64,000 nucleotides of DNA, from NCBI GenBank assembly GCA_965153355.1, contig OZ231127.1, forward strand, positions 6,634,001 through 6,698,000. The letters run 5' to 3'. This document shows positions 26,966 to 39,420 of the stretch, piece after piece; the stretch's first letter is position 1; the number at the start of each line of letters is the position of its first letter. The notes under the pieces were generated by a model. That model did no database searches, was not told the DNA's origin, and saw only the letters and a program-made list of their open reading frames with translations. Both the position numbers and the translations under genes were made by a program. The DNA is from Flaccisagitta enflata (Eukaryota; Chaetognatha; Sagittoidea; Aphragmophora).

Positions 26966-27154
26966 CACAGTCAACGCGACTCTACACCCCGCTTTCTCCG
27001 TCGGTTGGTCGGTCGGTCGGTTGGTCTGTCACACTCTACTTTTTTCATGATTTTTATTTTTGGACCTCACTGCTCTTGCCCAAATGGTCTAATGACCTCA
27101 AATATGGCCCCTGCCCACCCGCACGCAACTTCGGCAGCCGTGTATCCGGCCTTG
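26966..27154 (+). mobile_element. Hairpin-headed nonautonomous element (about 189 bp)
   Basis: GCGTCCACAGTCAACGCGAC, CTCTACACCCCGC and a GGTTGGTCGGTCGGTC tract, then CCCTGCCCACCCGC, GCAGCCGTGTATCCGGCCTTG. The first hairpin arm is degraded. Confidence 0.6.
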
Positions 27155-27694
27155 TTCCTTTTCTGCCTTTTTTTTTATGCTTTCTAATCTCGGCCTTGGC
27201 TGAAATGTTCATTGCAACGGAAAACCTATTTAATTGTTTGATTGTTAAACCTATTAAATCAAAAATGAAAAGCGATACAAAGATATTCCTCATTGTTTTT
27301 TTATCTCATTATTCTCAATAAATGCGTCATTATAGCAAGCAAGTATAGTAAAAAGCTGCCGCTGTTTCGTTCAATTGATCGATGTTAACTTTCCCTCTCC
27401 GTCACTTTCTTTCCCTATGAAGTTCCGTTACGCATAGTACAAAAAAAAACACACACAAAAAAAAAACACTAATTCACACAGAGTGTAACAACAGTGACAA
27501 GTTATTTGGCTAAAAGTGTGTGACTGGAGCAGCAAAAAAAAAAAAAAGTCTTATCTTCTCCGTTCAGTCATTTCAAATGTGTAACAACTTTTTACTAACA
27601 AACATGTTCGTTTCTACAAATAACTGAAAATCTATAACAGATTTTTCCCCGTTTTTCATTTCTCACTTGCCCACAACCCCAACACCAAACATCA

Positions 27695-27975
27695 AACAAA
27701 CAAACAAACAACAACCAACGACAACCAACAACAACCAAACAAACAAACAAACAAACAAACAAATAAACAAACAAACAAACAATCAAACAAACAAACAAAC
27801 AAACAAACAAACAAACAAACAAACAAACAAACAAACATACAAACAAACAAACAACAAACAAACAAACCAACCAACCAACCAACCAACCAACCAACAAACA
27901 AACAAACAAACAAACAAACAAACAAACAAACAAACAAACAAACAAACAAACAAATAAACAAACAAACAAACAAAC
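27695..27975 (+). repeat. (CAAA)n array ending at the first module exon
   Basis: CAAA with a CCAA patch (27866-27891). It stops 8 bp before the acceptor CCCTCAG of the exon at 27984. Confidence 0.97.
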
Positions 27976-27983
27976 CCCCTCAG

Positions 27984-28235
27984 TTAACCGCCGAGCAGGG
28001 TCTGTACGTGACTGTTGGCGCTGACGGTTCTCTCGTCTCTGCTGACGGCGCCGTGTTCGCCGTCCTGGCCAACGGCTGCTTGAAGGGCGCCGACGGAGCC
28101 GTGTTCGCGCCAACTGGAGTCATTCTGGCCGTCGACAACACGCTTGCCAACGCCGGAATCGCCTTCGAAGGCAGCATCGCACTCGCTGATGGAGTCAAAT
28201 TAGAAGAAGGCAGGAAATTCGTCATTAAACAACAG
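27984..28235 (+). CDS. Module exon A (84 aa), internal exon
   Basis: Phase 0 at both ends. It opens LTAEQGLYVTVGADGSLV and includes CLKGADGAVFAPTGVIL and EGRKFVIKQQ. The module is built from about 16-residue steps with D-G-x-L-V and G-x-x-F/Y, suggesting short beta hairpins or a beta solenoid (inference). It ends with the family signature G-x-K-x-V-I-K-x-Q. The acceptor is CCCCTCAG at 27983. The donor is CAG|GCAAGT, a GC-AG intron with otherwise perfect consensus; without it the frame stops at 28242. GC content is far above the flanks. The family is not recognised. The next exon is at 31324. Confidence 0.78.
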
Positions 28236-28504
28236 GCAAGTTGATCCCATACCTTTTATCACTTTCATTAACTTGTTGTCAATTTGATATTCATTTTACT
28301 AATCTTCTAGATAAATGTTCTAAAAATTGGGATGAAATTATCCGATATTCTTTTTCACAGAGTCGATAAGCGTGAAAAGATACGTCTTTTACTCTGTTTC
28401 ATACACCCGACCTTAGCCATTGTTGGATACTCGTTTTGTTTTGTTCTTTTTTCTTATGCTTGTATTTCTAGTTAATATCAAATACATTATCTGTCTTGTA
28501 TTAA

Positions 28505-28769
28505 GGGGGCGTTTCTAGTCACAGACAATCGCGTTTTGAACTGCCACTCGGTCGTCGCTACGTTTCGTTTGCACAGACCGCTATTCTGCTTACTCGCTCC
28601 AGAAGGCCTCCGCTTCATGCTACGCTTTGCTTCTATTTTTGCCTGGTCGCTCACAGGCCCTCACTCACTTCCACCCCGTGGGACAGTTGAAATTCTTGAA
28701 TATGTGTTCACGCTGTTATCGCGTTTCACAGGAAGAAACGCGTTTTTGGCGCTCACTAGAAACACGCCC
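28505..28769 (+). mobile_element. GGGCG-ended MITE, copy b, with 16-bp flanking repeat
   Basis: GGGGGCGTTTCTAGTCACAG to GAAACACGCCC. The 16-bp sequence ATTATCTGTCTTGTAT occurs at 28486-28501 and at 28770-28785, directly repeated around the element, which is much longer than a usual target duplication. Confidence 0.85.
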
Positions 28770-29289
28770 ATTATCTGTCTTGTATCTAAAATGACATTCT
28801 CTATATCTACTTTCTCTTTTCCTTTATTCACATAAATCGTTTTCTTTCACATCGCCTTCATTTCGCAAATGATCAAATGTAAAATATTGTAAGTATCTTA
28901 ACAATGTTGAGTTAACATAATAGGAACATATAAAAACATTAATAGGAACATACAAAAACATAGATATCAACAAAATTTAAGCATAAGGTAGAACCAAACA
29001 ACTTTAGGCGCTATCATCGATGGTTCATTTTTATGAAATGTGCAACAAAAAGTGAAAATGTTTATTTGAGGAAAAAAAAATTGTTGAATTCAATCTTAAC
29101 TAGGAAAATGGAACAGACTGAATTCCTGTAAAGTATATGCTTCTACTCATATAATATAATCAACTTTGTTTTGAACAATTGTCTTATTTGCGCGAAATAA
29201 ATCAATATTGATACAATAAGAATATTCTATATTTGACCATCAAATGACTTTTAAATGAATCAATGATGGCTCATCAATTATTTCTAATA

Positions 29290-29713
29290 CACTTTTTTTT
29301 TATAAGAGACAACTTTTTTGAACTCAGCCTGGGTGTTTTAAATTTTGGGCCGTTTTCAGCCTGAAATTCTCTTAAAGTGTTCTTAATTTCTTTGATGTTT
29401 ATTGAAATATGAATCGTATGAAAACACTATGATATTTGTATCTTAAATTTGATAATTATCCTGGTTTTTTTAATATGATGCCTGATTTTATAGGCAAACT
29501 AAATAAAGAAGTTCTTTTATACATAAAAAACCTATATTTTTGAAAAAATTGAATAAAATTTATTTTTTAGATCAGAAATTAAAAAAACTATTCTTTTGAA
29601 AATGACCAAAACTGAATCTCAGCCTGGGCATTCTCTTATTTTGTTATTAAAATTTTGACAAATCTCAGGCTCATGTCTCTTATAAACTGGTCTCTTATAA
29701 AAAAAAAAAAGTG
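29290..29713. mobile_element. TA-flanked inverted-repeat element (424 bp)
   Basis: CACTTTTTTTTTATAAGAGA at the left pairs with TCTCTTATAAAAAAAAAAAG TG at the right, with TA on both sides (29288-29289, 29714-29715). CTCAGCCTGGG recurs inverted just inside. TA duplication with CAC ends is compatible with a Tc1/mariner-type nonautonomous element. Confidence 0.65.
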
Positions 29714-30023
29714 TAAGGTGCAAATGTTTATTGTCAAATTGATGAACAACTACTTTCGTTTCAGACGCCACAGATCCGCCCTCGTTTTTGTGGATTTTCT
29801 TATTTCAGTACTTCAAGCTACATTTAAGCCTCATTACTGTCATCTCATAGAAACTTGATCCGTCTTCGTCTCTGTTTGTGTCGCTGTCTCTATGGTTCTT
29901 TCTTTTTGTCTCTGTGCTTCTATGTCCCTGTCTCTCTTTTTCATTCTCGGGGTTACTGTCTCTGTTATTTTCTTTTTTTGTTTGTTTGTTTGTTTGTTTG
30001 TTTGTTTGTTTGTTTGTTTGTTT

Positions 30024-30076
<53 letters not shown>

Positions 30077-30667
30077 TTCCTTTCCAGCGCCATCATTTGT
30101 TCCTACCTTCTCTCGCTGATTTTCCGATATGATCACCTTGTTATAACAATGGAATATCCATTCCAAGCCTCGCGTCAATCTGATTCACACACGCGTGCTC
30201 ACATGCGTGCTCATACGTAGGCTCACTTCACGCTCACACGCGGAGGTTCACACAATTACTTTTCATTACCATGGCATGATTTTTCATGTTAAAATGATGA
30301 TGATGAATTTGATGACGATGATGACGGTGATAATTTCGTTTGACAGTTTAATTATCATCGCGACATATCATCAGTGATGAAACTTATCATTGCTATCATC
30401 GCTTCTTTCAAAGTCTATGATCATCATCATCATTATTATATCCTCCATATCATCCGATCCAAACTGAAATCCTTTTTTTAACCTCTAAATTTTGATTTCT
30501 AATGCTAGTTATCCATTCTACGATCTTTCCCCGATCACGACCCTGTGATCTCATGATTTCACTTCAATTGGTCATCATTTCAAAAAAGAAAAGAAGATAC
30601 CTAAATGCTTCCTACGAGTTGTGTGTGAAATGCAAGTTAATAAGTAATTAAAATCAAATCAAAATCA

Positions 30668-30976
30668 GGGGGCGTTTCTAGTCAGAGACAACCGCGTTTT
30701 GAAAGGGCCACTCGGTCGCTCGCTACGTTCGTTCGCTCGCAACGCTCACTTGTCCGCAGCGCTCTGCTTTGCTACGTTCATTCGCTCGCACCGCTCACTC
30801 GCTCCGCAGCGCTCCGCTTAGCTACGCTCAATTCGCTTGCTCGCTCCGTTCATGGGCTCGCTCACTCACTTTGCTCACTCCCTCGTGGGACGGTTGAAAT
30901 TCTTGAACATGTATTGACACTGTTATCGCGTTTCATGGGAACAAACGCGTTTTTCATCTTCACTTGAAACACGCCC
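30668..30976 (+). mobile_element. GGGCG-ended MITE, copy c (309 bp)
   Basis: The longest member: GGGGGCGTTTCTAGTCAGAG to TTGAAACACGCCC. The interior CGCTCGC/GCTCCGC block is duplicated. No clear target duplication. Confidence 0.82.
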
Positions 30977-31054
30977 TTAGTTGTATTCAATTGTATTTGT
31001 GATCCTAAAGCAAACAAAATATTGAAAGAATCAATAATTAGCAATCTTAAAGAC

Positions 31055-31320
31055 AAACACAAACACAAACACAAACACAAACACACACAAAAACAAACAC
31101 ACAAATACAAAAAGACAAACATGAAAACACAATCATAAACACCCAAACACACAAATATATGAAAACAAACACAAAAATACAAAAACAAACACAAACACAG
31201 ACACAAACACAAACACACAAACTCAAAGACAAACACAAACTAAAACACAAATCCAAACACAAACACAAACATACAAACTTAAACTCAAACTGAAACACAT
31301 TCAAAACAAAAAATAAACAA
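31055..31320 (+). repeat. CAAACA-type array ending at module exon B
   Basis: A/C-only degenerate array that reaches the AG of the acceptor at 31322-31323. Confidence 0.93.
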
Positions 31321-31323
31321 CAG

Positions 31324-31593
31324 CATTTGGCGGAAGGCGAGACTCTGCTGTCGTTTTTGGGCGGCGCCGAATTTGTGGATGGCGCCGGACGTCTCTTCCG
31401 GCGCGCCGCTGACGGGACATTCCTCGGCGCCGATCTCGACAACTTGGAGGCGTGGACGTATTCCGGCTGCGCGTTGACGGCGAAAGATTCGACGAAGCTT
31501 GAAGGCGAGATGCTGCAAGGTGCTTCCGAGTGGAAGTGGGTCGTCAGCGGAGTCGAGCTCGAGAGAGGAGCCAAGATCGCCGTCAAACCAAAG
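31324..31593 (+). CDS. Module exon B (90 aa), most diverged copy
   Basis: Phase 0 at both ends. It opens HLAEGETLLSFLGGAEFVDG and keeps DGAGRLF, AADGTFLGADL and, at the end, ELERGAKIAVKPK. The centre is replaced by a Trp-containing stretch (LEAWTYSGCALTAKDSTKL, ASEWKWVVSG) absent from the other modules. The acceptor is AAACAACAG without a pyrimidine tract, and the donor is AAG|GTCTGG, which is weak beyond the GT. The exon end coincides with the homologous end of exons A, C, D and E, which is the main support. Family unknown. Confidence 0.68.
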
Positions 31594-31831
31594 GTCTGGA
31601 ATTGGGAATCTTCGAGATCGGGCTTTTAAAACGGATGTTTTTTGTGTGATTTCTTCCATAGATTAAAAGCTTCATTAATCAATATTTAAATTGATGTTGT
31701 GTTATCATTTTTTTGCCTTTCTTCCTTTGCTTCTTTTGCCTAGTCTCATCCTTTCATTTTGATTGTATCTTTTATCGTTTTCTTCATATTATATGATTTA
31801 TTTTTTCATTTATTTATTTTTCTTTGCATTG

Positions 31832-32156
31832 AAGCTCCACTATAGGGCATCCGCTGTCAAGGCAAGACCGCCTGTAGGGCATGGAAGTCTATGTGCTATC
31901 AGAGTTGATGTTGTTATTCTTAAAGAGCTTTAAAAGGAAACATAATGGCATGTGTAAAGAAGAGCGCCGCTGTGGAAGCCTAAAAAGGGGTATTACCCTG
32001 CATCTTTCAATGCTTTTGACAAAAAGTTTATCTTGTAAATGTAGTCTCCTTAAAATTTAGCATAAGAGACAGTTATGATGGTAAAATCAAATAAAAAAAA
32101 GCGGCGGCATATGAATTCCAGTTGTCTGGTCCCTTGAATGTGCTATAGTGAAGCTT
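31832..32156. mobile_element. Short-inverted-repeat element (325 bp), tentative
   Basis: AAGCTCCACTATAG at the left and CTATAGTGAAGCTT at the right are inverted, and AAGCT could instead be the target duplication. No coding capacity. Confidence 0.45.
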
Positions 32157-32663
32157 ATCGGCGTTATGTATTCATTCATTTGCTTTCCTTTTATGTATTC
32201 TTTCTCATTTTCATATTCTTTTATTACTTTATTTGTTCATGTTTTCATTTACACGTGGCTATTCATTTTATTCATTTATCTATTTTTTCGATTGTTGTCA
32301 CGCATGTGAGAAGCTTTTTATAGTAAAGTAGTTTGTGTGGCTGTTTTTGTTTCTCTTTTTGGTTTGTCTGTTGTTGTTGTTGTTGTTGTTGTTGCTGCCA
32401 CGTTGTTGTTGTTGCTGTGTTGTTGTTAATAGTTGCTGCTGTTGTCATTCAATCATTGGTTGCAATTGTTATAAGAAGAAGCAAGAAAGTTGTTGTTGTT
32501 GTTGTTGTTAATAGTGTTGTTGTTTTTAGTGTTGTTTTTGTTGTTTTTTGTTTGGCGCCTGTTTTAGTTCCAAAGCATGATGGTGGCGCTGATTCTCTCG
32601 CTTTCGGATAAACAAAGAATCAAAGATATCACTTTGCCTCACAAATCACAACACCCAAAACCG

Positions 32664-32713
<50 letters not shown>

Positions 32714-32879
32714 GAATGATTTAGGCAAGTGACAAACTGACAAACGGTCGTCGCCCAGATTTCACAACAAGACCAACAAGAACAGCAACATTAGCAACAA
32801 CAACAACAACAGAGACAATATTCAGAATATCAATAACGATAAAAATAACAGCAACAACAACAACAACAGCAACAACAAC

Positions 32880-32894
32880 AACAACAGCAACATC

Positions 32895-32991
<97 letters not shown>
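32880..32991 (+). repeat. (CAA)n microsatellite
   Basis: Pure CAA after a CAACAG/CAACAT patch. Confidence 0.96.
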
Positions 32992-33189
32992 TGATCAAGA
33001 GCAAGTGCCAAGGGAGTGAAAAGAGGCGCAATCTTTCGGGCTTTCAGTTTCAGGGTCGTTGGGCCGCCAAAACAAAACAACAGCTTAAAGCTTCAAGCTT
33101 AACTTCCCCTTTTTTCGCGCGCGCAGGCGACCTCGACTGACAAATAACACGCGCACGCAAACGCACTCAAGCAAACGCGCTCGCGGTTG

Positions 33190-33760
<571 letters not shown>

Positions 33761-34009
33761 AGTACATATCGTTGAAAGCGCAGGACTTTTCTTTCTATGA
33801 CTATGGCATGAGCGACATCAATACCGTTACACCTTGATTAGCGGGATATACATGTCTGCTCTGTGCATGTGCATGTGCAATTGCATATGTTTACAATCTT
33901 AGAAAAAATATACTGTATCGCAGACTGCATTTAATAATTGTCCATCTTTGTCAATTTTGCATTCTCTTTCCTGAAACATTATCCTGACAAAAAACCTAAT
34001 CAAAACAAA

Positions 34010-34138
34010 ATGAAAACAAAAACAAAAACAACAAACAACAAATAAAAAACAAAAACAACAAACAACAAACAACGAACAATAAACAACAAACAACAAACAA
34101 CAAACAACAAACAACAAACAACAAACAACAAACAAACA
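34010..34138 (+). repeat. CAACAAA array ending at module exon C
   Basis: Seven-base CAACAAA units run into ACAG, the acceptor of exon C. Confidence 0.95.
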
Positions 34139-34139
34139 G

Positions 34140-34388
34140 AACAAGGCCGACGGTGACGTTTTACTGTTAAAATCCGACGGAAGTTTGGTTGACGGCGCCG
34201 GCGGCGTTTATTCCATCTCGCCGGAAGGACTGTTGGTCGGCCCGGAAGGCGTCATTTTCGGCGCCACGGGACAATACATGACGCCGGCTGGCGTGGCGCA
34301 GAACGCCAACGTCACTTTCGCCGATGGCGCCGTTTTAGCCAACGGAAACGGCGTCAGCGCAGGATCAAAAATTGTCGTGAAAAAACAG
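34140..34388 (+). CDS. Module exon C (83 aa)
   Basis: Phase 0 at both ends. It opens NKADGDVLLLKSDGSLVDGA and continues GGVYSISPEGLLVGPEGVIF, GATGQYMTPAGVAQNANV, FADGAVLANG and SAGSKIVVKKQ. Two clear internal steps of about 16 residues share x-G-x-L-V-x-x-x-G-x-x-Y/F, and this is the most regular of the five modules. The acceptor is AAACAG at 34139 after an A/C-only array. A second AG at 34145 is also in phase and would drop two residues. The donor is CAG|GTGGAA. Exon D is its closest relative. A structural or surface protein built of repeats is a guess only. Confidence 0.78.
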
Positions 34389-35834
34389 GTGGAAATCAAA
34401 AATTTTGAAAAAAAAAAAGCACAAGCAACATAAAAAAAAAAGCTTTACTAATGGTAGAAACCGAGGACTGCCAAAAAATAATTGATTAGTTCATTGATTA
34501 TTTTTTGATTTTTTGATCTTTAGTTACAGCAATGTTTAGTGTGAATCTGACTAGCAAAGTTAACTAAGCAAACCATTAACTCCTAGCGAGGGTTTGATGG
34601 TTGCTTATGATCTTAATTCAGCATGAGCAGTTTGATTTTGGCATGAGCAAATAACGCACCAGGGCTTTGGTTTGAATGCGACAAATTTCTTTTACATATG
34701 GCTATGTTCAAAACTTAATTTCGTTTAACATCCATTCCAGTTGGGACTCTGTTGTTTTTCATTATGCTTTCGTGATCGTGATCATGTGATCACTTCCGCG
34801 ATTTGGTTCTTTTCTTAATTCTCCTCTTTCACTCTCATTAGCATTAATAGCTTTATAGTACTATCTATAGCTACAGTGCAATTATGCGATGATCCTTTCA
34901 TAACCAGAATATTATAAGTGCTCCATAACCTACACAAATAACGCTGCAGTAATTAATCGTTGCAATTTACCATATGCCATTTAGCCGCGCTTGTTTGTTT
35001 TTTCTTTCACTTTATTTTAGCCATATGCCATGAACGAGATTACGCTCTAACTCGATGCGTCATTATCGCGATCCTTTCATTATGTTTGCTGGTCAATAGT
35101 CAGAGCCATAACGCCCACAAAGCGAGTTTGATTCCTGTCCTGATGATATAGTGGATGAATTAACAAGCACTTCGGTCTCCGGATGATGTTGGCCCCATTA
35201 TCTAGTATCTACCATATTCATTCATCTCGACCGGGAAAATGAATAACTTAGATTTTACGTCATCCTCAATAATTGCCTTTTCCTCTAAACCTGTTCTTCT
35301 TTTTCTCCTTCTTAATTCTTCTTCTTCTTTTTCGTCTTCTTCTTCTTCTTCTTCTTCTTCTTCTTCTTCTTCTTCTTCTTCTTCTTCTTCTTCTTCTTCT
35401 TCTTCTTCTTCCAAATCCTATTTTCCTTCTTTTTATCATCCAACTCCTTCCTATACTTCTTCCTAGACAAGCTTAATTCAAATTCATTTTCTTTTTTCTT
35501 GTTACAAAAAACAAACAAACCAACAAACAAACAAACAAACAAACAAACAAACAAACAAACAAACAAACGAACAAACGAACAAACGAACAAACGAACAAAC
35601 GAACAAACAAACAAACGAACAAAAACAAACAAACAAAAAAAAACAAACAAACAAACAAACCAACAACAAACAAACAAACAAACAAACAAACAAACAAACA
35701 AACAAACAAACAAACAAACAAACAAACAAACAAACAAACAAACATAAAAACAAACGAACATAAAAAACAAACAAACAAACAAACAAACAAACAAACAAAC
35801 AAACAAACAAACCAAATGAAACCCTCAAAAAAAG
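34389..35834 (+). other. Intron between module exons C and D
   Basis: AT-rich, without recognisable elements to 35310, then CTT (35330-35412) and CAAA (35505-35812) arrays up to exon D. No gene seen. Confidence 0.6.
35330..35812 (+). repeat. (CTT)n and (CAAA)n arrays before module exon D
   Basis: CTT 35330-35412, then CAAA with CGAA and CCAA interruptions 35505-35812. The array ends 22 bp before the exon. Confidence 0.96.
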
Positions 35835-36089
35835 TCGCTCCACAAATCGGACGGCGACTTTTTGATTGTCAACTCGGCCGGCAAATTAGTCGACGGCGCC
35901 GGCAAAGAGTATTCCGTTCGTCCCGACGGCGTCCTTACGGGCCCAGGTGGCGTTGTTGTCGGCGCCACCGGCGTCGTTATCACAGCGGCGGGAATGTCCG
36001 AGAACGCGGCGCTGTCCTATGGTGACGGCGCCGTCATGGCCAATGGCAAGAATCTCGCCACTGGGGCCAAAATCCTCGTTAAGAAACAG
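35835..36089 (+). CDS. Module exon D (85 aa)
   Basis: Phase 0 at both ends. It opens SLHKSDGDFLIVNSAGKLVD, then GAGKEYSVRPDGVLTGPGGV, VGATGVVITAAGMSENAAL, YGDGAVMANGKNLATGAKI and LVKKQ. It aligns with exon C along its full length. The acceptor is CAAAAAAAG at 35834, and the donor is CAG|GTGTCG. Its downstream intron shares about 65 bp with the intron after exon E (36450-36510 against 39917-39985), so exon plus flanking intron were duplicated together. Confidence 0.78.
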
Positions 36090-36512
36090 GTGTCGCTTTT
36101 TTTTGGTTCGAAAAATGCTCATTTGCATATTGTCGAGCTGTCGTTGAAAGGCCACTCGAAGCATTAGATATGCTTTCTTTTAGAAAGTAGATGCTTTCTA
36201 GCATATAACACGCGCGAGGCTGTCACCACATCTAGACATATAAACCATACAATTCATAACAGTTTTCTTTATACGCTTTGATTAGTGTACCTTTGACATT
36301 TAGAAAGTTCCATATCTTTCATACGAGTTTCCCTACCTACTCATTGAGCTATTTTCACAAAGCTTTCTTACACCTCTTTCGACAGTTTGTTCAGCCATAA
36401 TCGCGTTCAGTTTGATTAATGCCTGAGTTTTCATCGTTTAACCAGACCAGAGCCATAAACGTGAACAAAGAAAATATTTGCATATTTTATAAGTCACGTT
36501 TAGCTCAATTTA

Positions 36513-37499
36513 CAGTATGATTTTTTTCAAAAGACAAAAGATGACGACATAAATCCTAAACGAATCAACATAATCAAATTCTGAAAAAAACGCCTGAAAG
36601 AGTAGGTTATTGCATTTATTCATGCCAAATTTCAGCATTCTGTCTCAAGTAATTTAGCTTCAATTTACATTTGAAGTGAAGATATCAATTTCTTCCTACT
36701 CCTATGGCAAAGAAAAAAGGCGAACACTTTGTTTTGCTAATTTTGGCATAACCAAGGGCCTGAACCAAAGAAAATCCATGACCGTTTGAAAGCTCTGCAA
36801 AAATTCTTTCAAATGCGACGTTGCTGGTAATTGTAGCTTAATTCGTTTAGAAATGGCAAAGGTTTGAAGAAAAAAATCGCTGATTGAAAAAAATGATCAT
36901 TTTGATTTTTTTCCAATGGGCAATTTTTGTCTTTTTGTTTTTTTTAATGATGCAGCTCAGGATTGTCTTAGCTACTTGTGATCCATGAGCAAATTAAAGA
37001 GCTTCAAATTTTCTTTAAAATGGGACCAAGAACAAATTTTTGACTCAATGCATTTGATTTTTATGTTAGAATAAGGATAACCCATGAAAATCACGTTGTG
37101 AAATTCCGCATTCTTGACTACCTAGTCTTCATTCTAATGCCATTTCTAAACGGATAGAGCTAGGATATCCAGCAAGGTCTCATTTGAAAGATCTTTTGCA
37201 GAGCTTCAAAATGGTCATAGATTTTGCTATGTTTTTCTCATTGCTTGGATGTTAAATACTGACAAACAAGTAGTTTACTTTTTTTCTTTTGCCATAGTTA
37301 AAAAAAAGTTATTTTGGATGATTCATAGTTTGACTTCAAAAAGTGATTGAGGCTAAACTACTTAAGACGGAATGCTGAAATTTGGCATGAATAAATGCAA
37401 TAACCTACTCTTTCAGGCGTTTTTTTCAGAATTTGATTATGTTGATTCGTTTAGGATTTATGTGGTCATCTTTTGTCTCATTTGAAAAAAATCATACTG
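36513..37499. mobile_element. Tc1/mariner-like foldback element (987 bp)
   Basis: Ends CAGTATGATTTTTTTCAAA and its complement, flanked by TA on both sides (36511-36512, 37500-37501). The two halves are inverted copies of each other almost to the centre: the outer 180 bp match closely, and the inner parts (CTATGGCAAAG, GAAAGCTCTGCAAAA, CGTTTAGAAATGGCA) remain alignable. There is no transposase. It sits exactly where the paralogous intron after exon E reads CTCAATTGACAG. Confidence 0.87.
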
Positions 37500-37601
37500 T
37501 ATAATATTTCTTTATTCGCTTTCCAAGAAGCTCTCAGCAGCGATGGACGATTCCCGCAAGCATCTAGTTCTACTAATGAAGTTGCAGCTCCGCGTCTCAC
37601 A

Positions 37602-37787
<186 letters not shown>

Positions 37788-37804
37788 TACAGTAGATGTC
37801 GTCT

Positions 37805-38278
37805 AGACTTGGAAATATGGGGGAGCTCATAACCTCAGCATCAGTACAGAGAGGGGACTGATATTTTGCTAGTGTAATGTATAGACCCTAAAGGGTTGAC
37901 GATGGGGTATGGCATCCCCCTACGGCTTACCTTACAAAAAAAAACTTTTAGTATAAAATGTTAGGATCAATCACTTTTATGGCAGAATTTCAGCTTCATC
38001 TATTTGCTTTAATTGCAAAACCAGCCTTGGATTCAAACTTAGAACTTTTAAAGAAAGAAATTGATCAAGAGTGATGTGGAGTCAAGTGAGTTAACCACTT
38101 GACTAATTCTGGCAGCTGTTTGAGCGAAGCAAATTTGTTTTAGTATATTCAAAAGAATTTTCTATCCACAGAGCTGCCATACCCCATCGTCAACTCTATA
38201 GGACATAAGCATTATACAGACACAGTTTCATTTCATTGGCGCAAATGATAGTTAGGATATGAGGGCCCCCGTATTTCC

Positions 38279-38284
<6 letters not shown>
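37805..38284. mobile_element. Foldback element (480 bp)
   Basis: AGACTTGGAAATATGGGGG at the left and CCCCCGTATTTCCAAGTCT at the right are inverted. GGGTTGACGATGGGGTATGGC (first 20 bases counted) recurs inverted at 38175-38200. The interior is AT-rich and noncoding. No clear target duplication, because the right flank is a CT array. Confidence 0.72.
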
Positions 38285-38331
<47 letters not shown>

Positions 38332-38333
<2 letters not shown>

Positions 38334-39160
38334 AGCCCGCTCATTAGCGCCATGGTTTGAGCATTAGTCTTAATTTGAGCTTTATTAATAAATTCGTTTT
38401 CTGCAGGGGAGAAGCGCGTATTTAGTTCGTCGCCTACGAGATTTCATTAATCTTGTCACCTGAAATTTTTAACCTTGTCCTTTGAGATGTTATTTATCTC
38501 ATTACTTGTCATTAACCAATTCCAATGAGATGTTATATTCTATCTTTTAGTTATTTTTTTAGCTTTTTTTGGAGAATTTTCTTTGCAAATGAAGAAAACG
38601 TTTCATGAGTAGTAGCAGCGAATCACTAATCTCTGATTATCGCACTGCATACCGCATCGCGTCCCACTGATTGTGGAACGGCATACCGCATCGCGTACCA
38701 CACTGCCTCAACGAAAACGACTAACGATTTAGATCTTTATAGCTTGGTCCTTTCCTTTCATTAAAAAGTTTTTATTCCTCAGTTGCTCCTTTGTTTCATC
38801 ATTATCCACTATGATACTTATTATATTTGCTAACAAGTTCTCAACCTCGATCCCTCGTCATCCTCTTTGATTTCCTAGAACTTCTAGTGGAAGTGCACAA
38901 AATTGCCGGTAAATGCTGACAATTGCCGGTAATTGAAATTGTTTCCATCGCATTAGGCAAAGATTTCACTCAGCGACGCTTTTCGATGCTGTTCGAAAAC
39001 CACGTCGCCATCTTTAAAAGCTTTTCTTAACAAGATTTCTCGCGATAAATTCCAAGCACAATATTACAATACACAGCCGATGCGATATCGTAATGATGCT
39101 TCATTTCTTCCTTCTCCATCTACCATTCTCTTTTTGTTCAATAAAATACAAACAAACAAA
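38332..39160. other. AT-rich intron sequence, nothing else seen
   Basis: Contains a near-repeat, GCATACCGCATCGCGT, at 38646 and 38681, and otherwise no structure. Confidence 0.5.
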
Positions 39161-39162
39161 AG

Positions 39163-39420
39163 ATCTCAGCCGATGAGGGTTTGGTTCTGTTGGTGGGTGC
39201 CGATGGATCTTTGTCTGATCTCGCTGGCAAGAAATACACGATGAGATCTGACGGCAAATTAGTCTCAGAAGACACCAAAAAAGTTCACAAATCCACGGGC
39301 AAAGTTGTGACGGCCGAACAAAAGGTCATCACCGACGCCAACGCCTCTATCGACGAATCTGGCAAAGTCACTATCAATGGAGAGGCGGCCAAAGCGGGCG
39401 CGAAAATTGTCATTCACCAG
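39163..39420 (+). CDS. Module exon E (86 aa)
   Basis: Phase 0 at both ends with the acceptor AAACAAAAG at 39162. The more familiar-looking CTCAG at 39165-39169 would put the exon out of phase and is rejected. It opens ISADEGLVLLVGADGSLSDL, then AGKKYTMRSDGKLVSEDTKK, VTAEQKVITDANASIDESG and AAKAGAKIVIHQ. It is more lysine-rich than modules A-D. The donor is CAG|GTCGGG. The next exon in the same orientation and phase is the charged helix at 40954. Confidence 0.75.

Larger units (their letters stand above)
28236..31323 (+). other. Intron between module exons A and B
   Basis: Starts GC (GCAAGT) and ends AACAACAG. It holds two GGGCG MITEs, a TA-flanked inverted-repeat element, a GTTT/CT array (29975-30073) and a CAAACA-type array (31055-31320) that abuts the next exon. 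No additional module exon was found. Confidence 0.65.

Noticed and set aside
39165-39169. CTCAG as the acceptor of module exon E
   Set aside because: It gives an exon starting out of phase with the other modules, whereas AAG at 39160-39162 keeps phase 0 and aligns the first residues with exon A.
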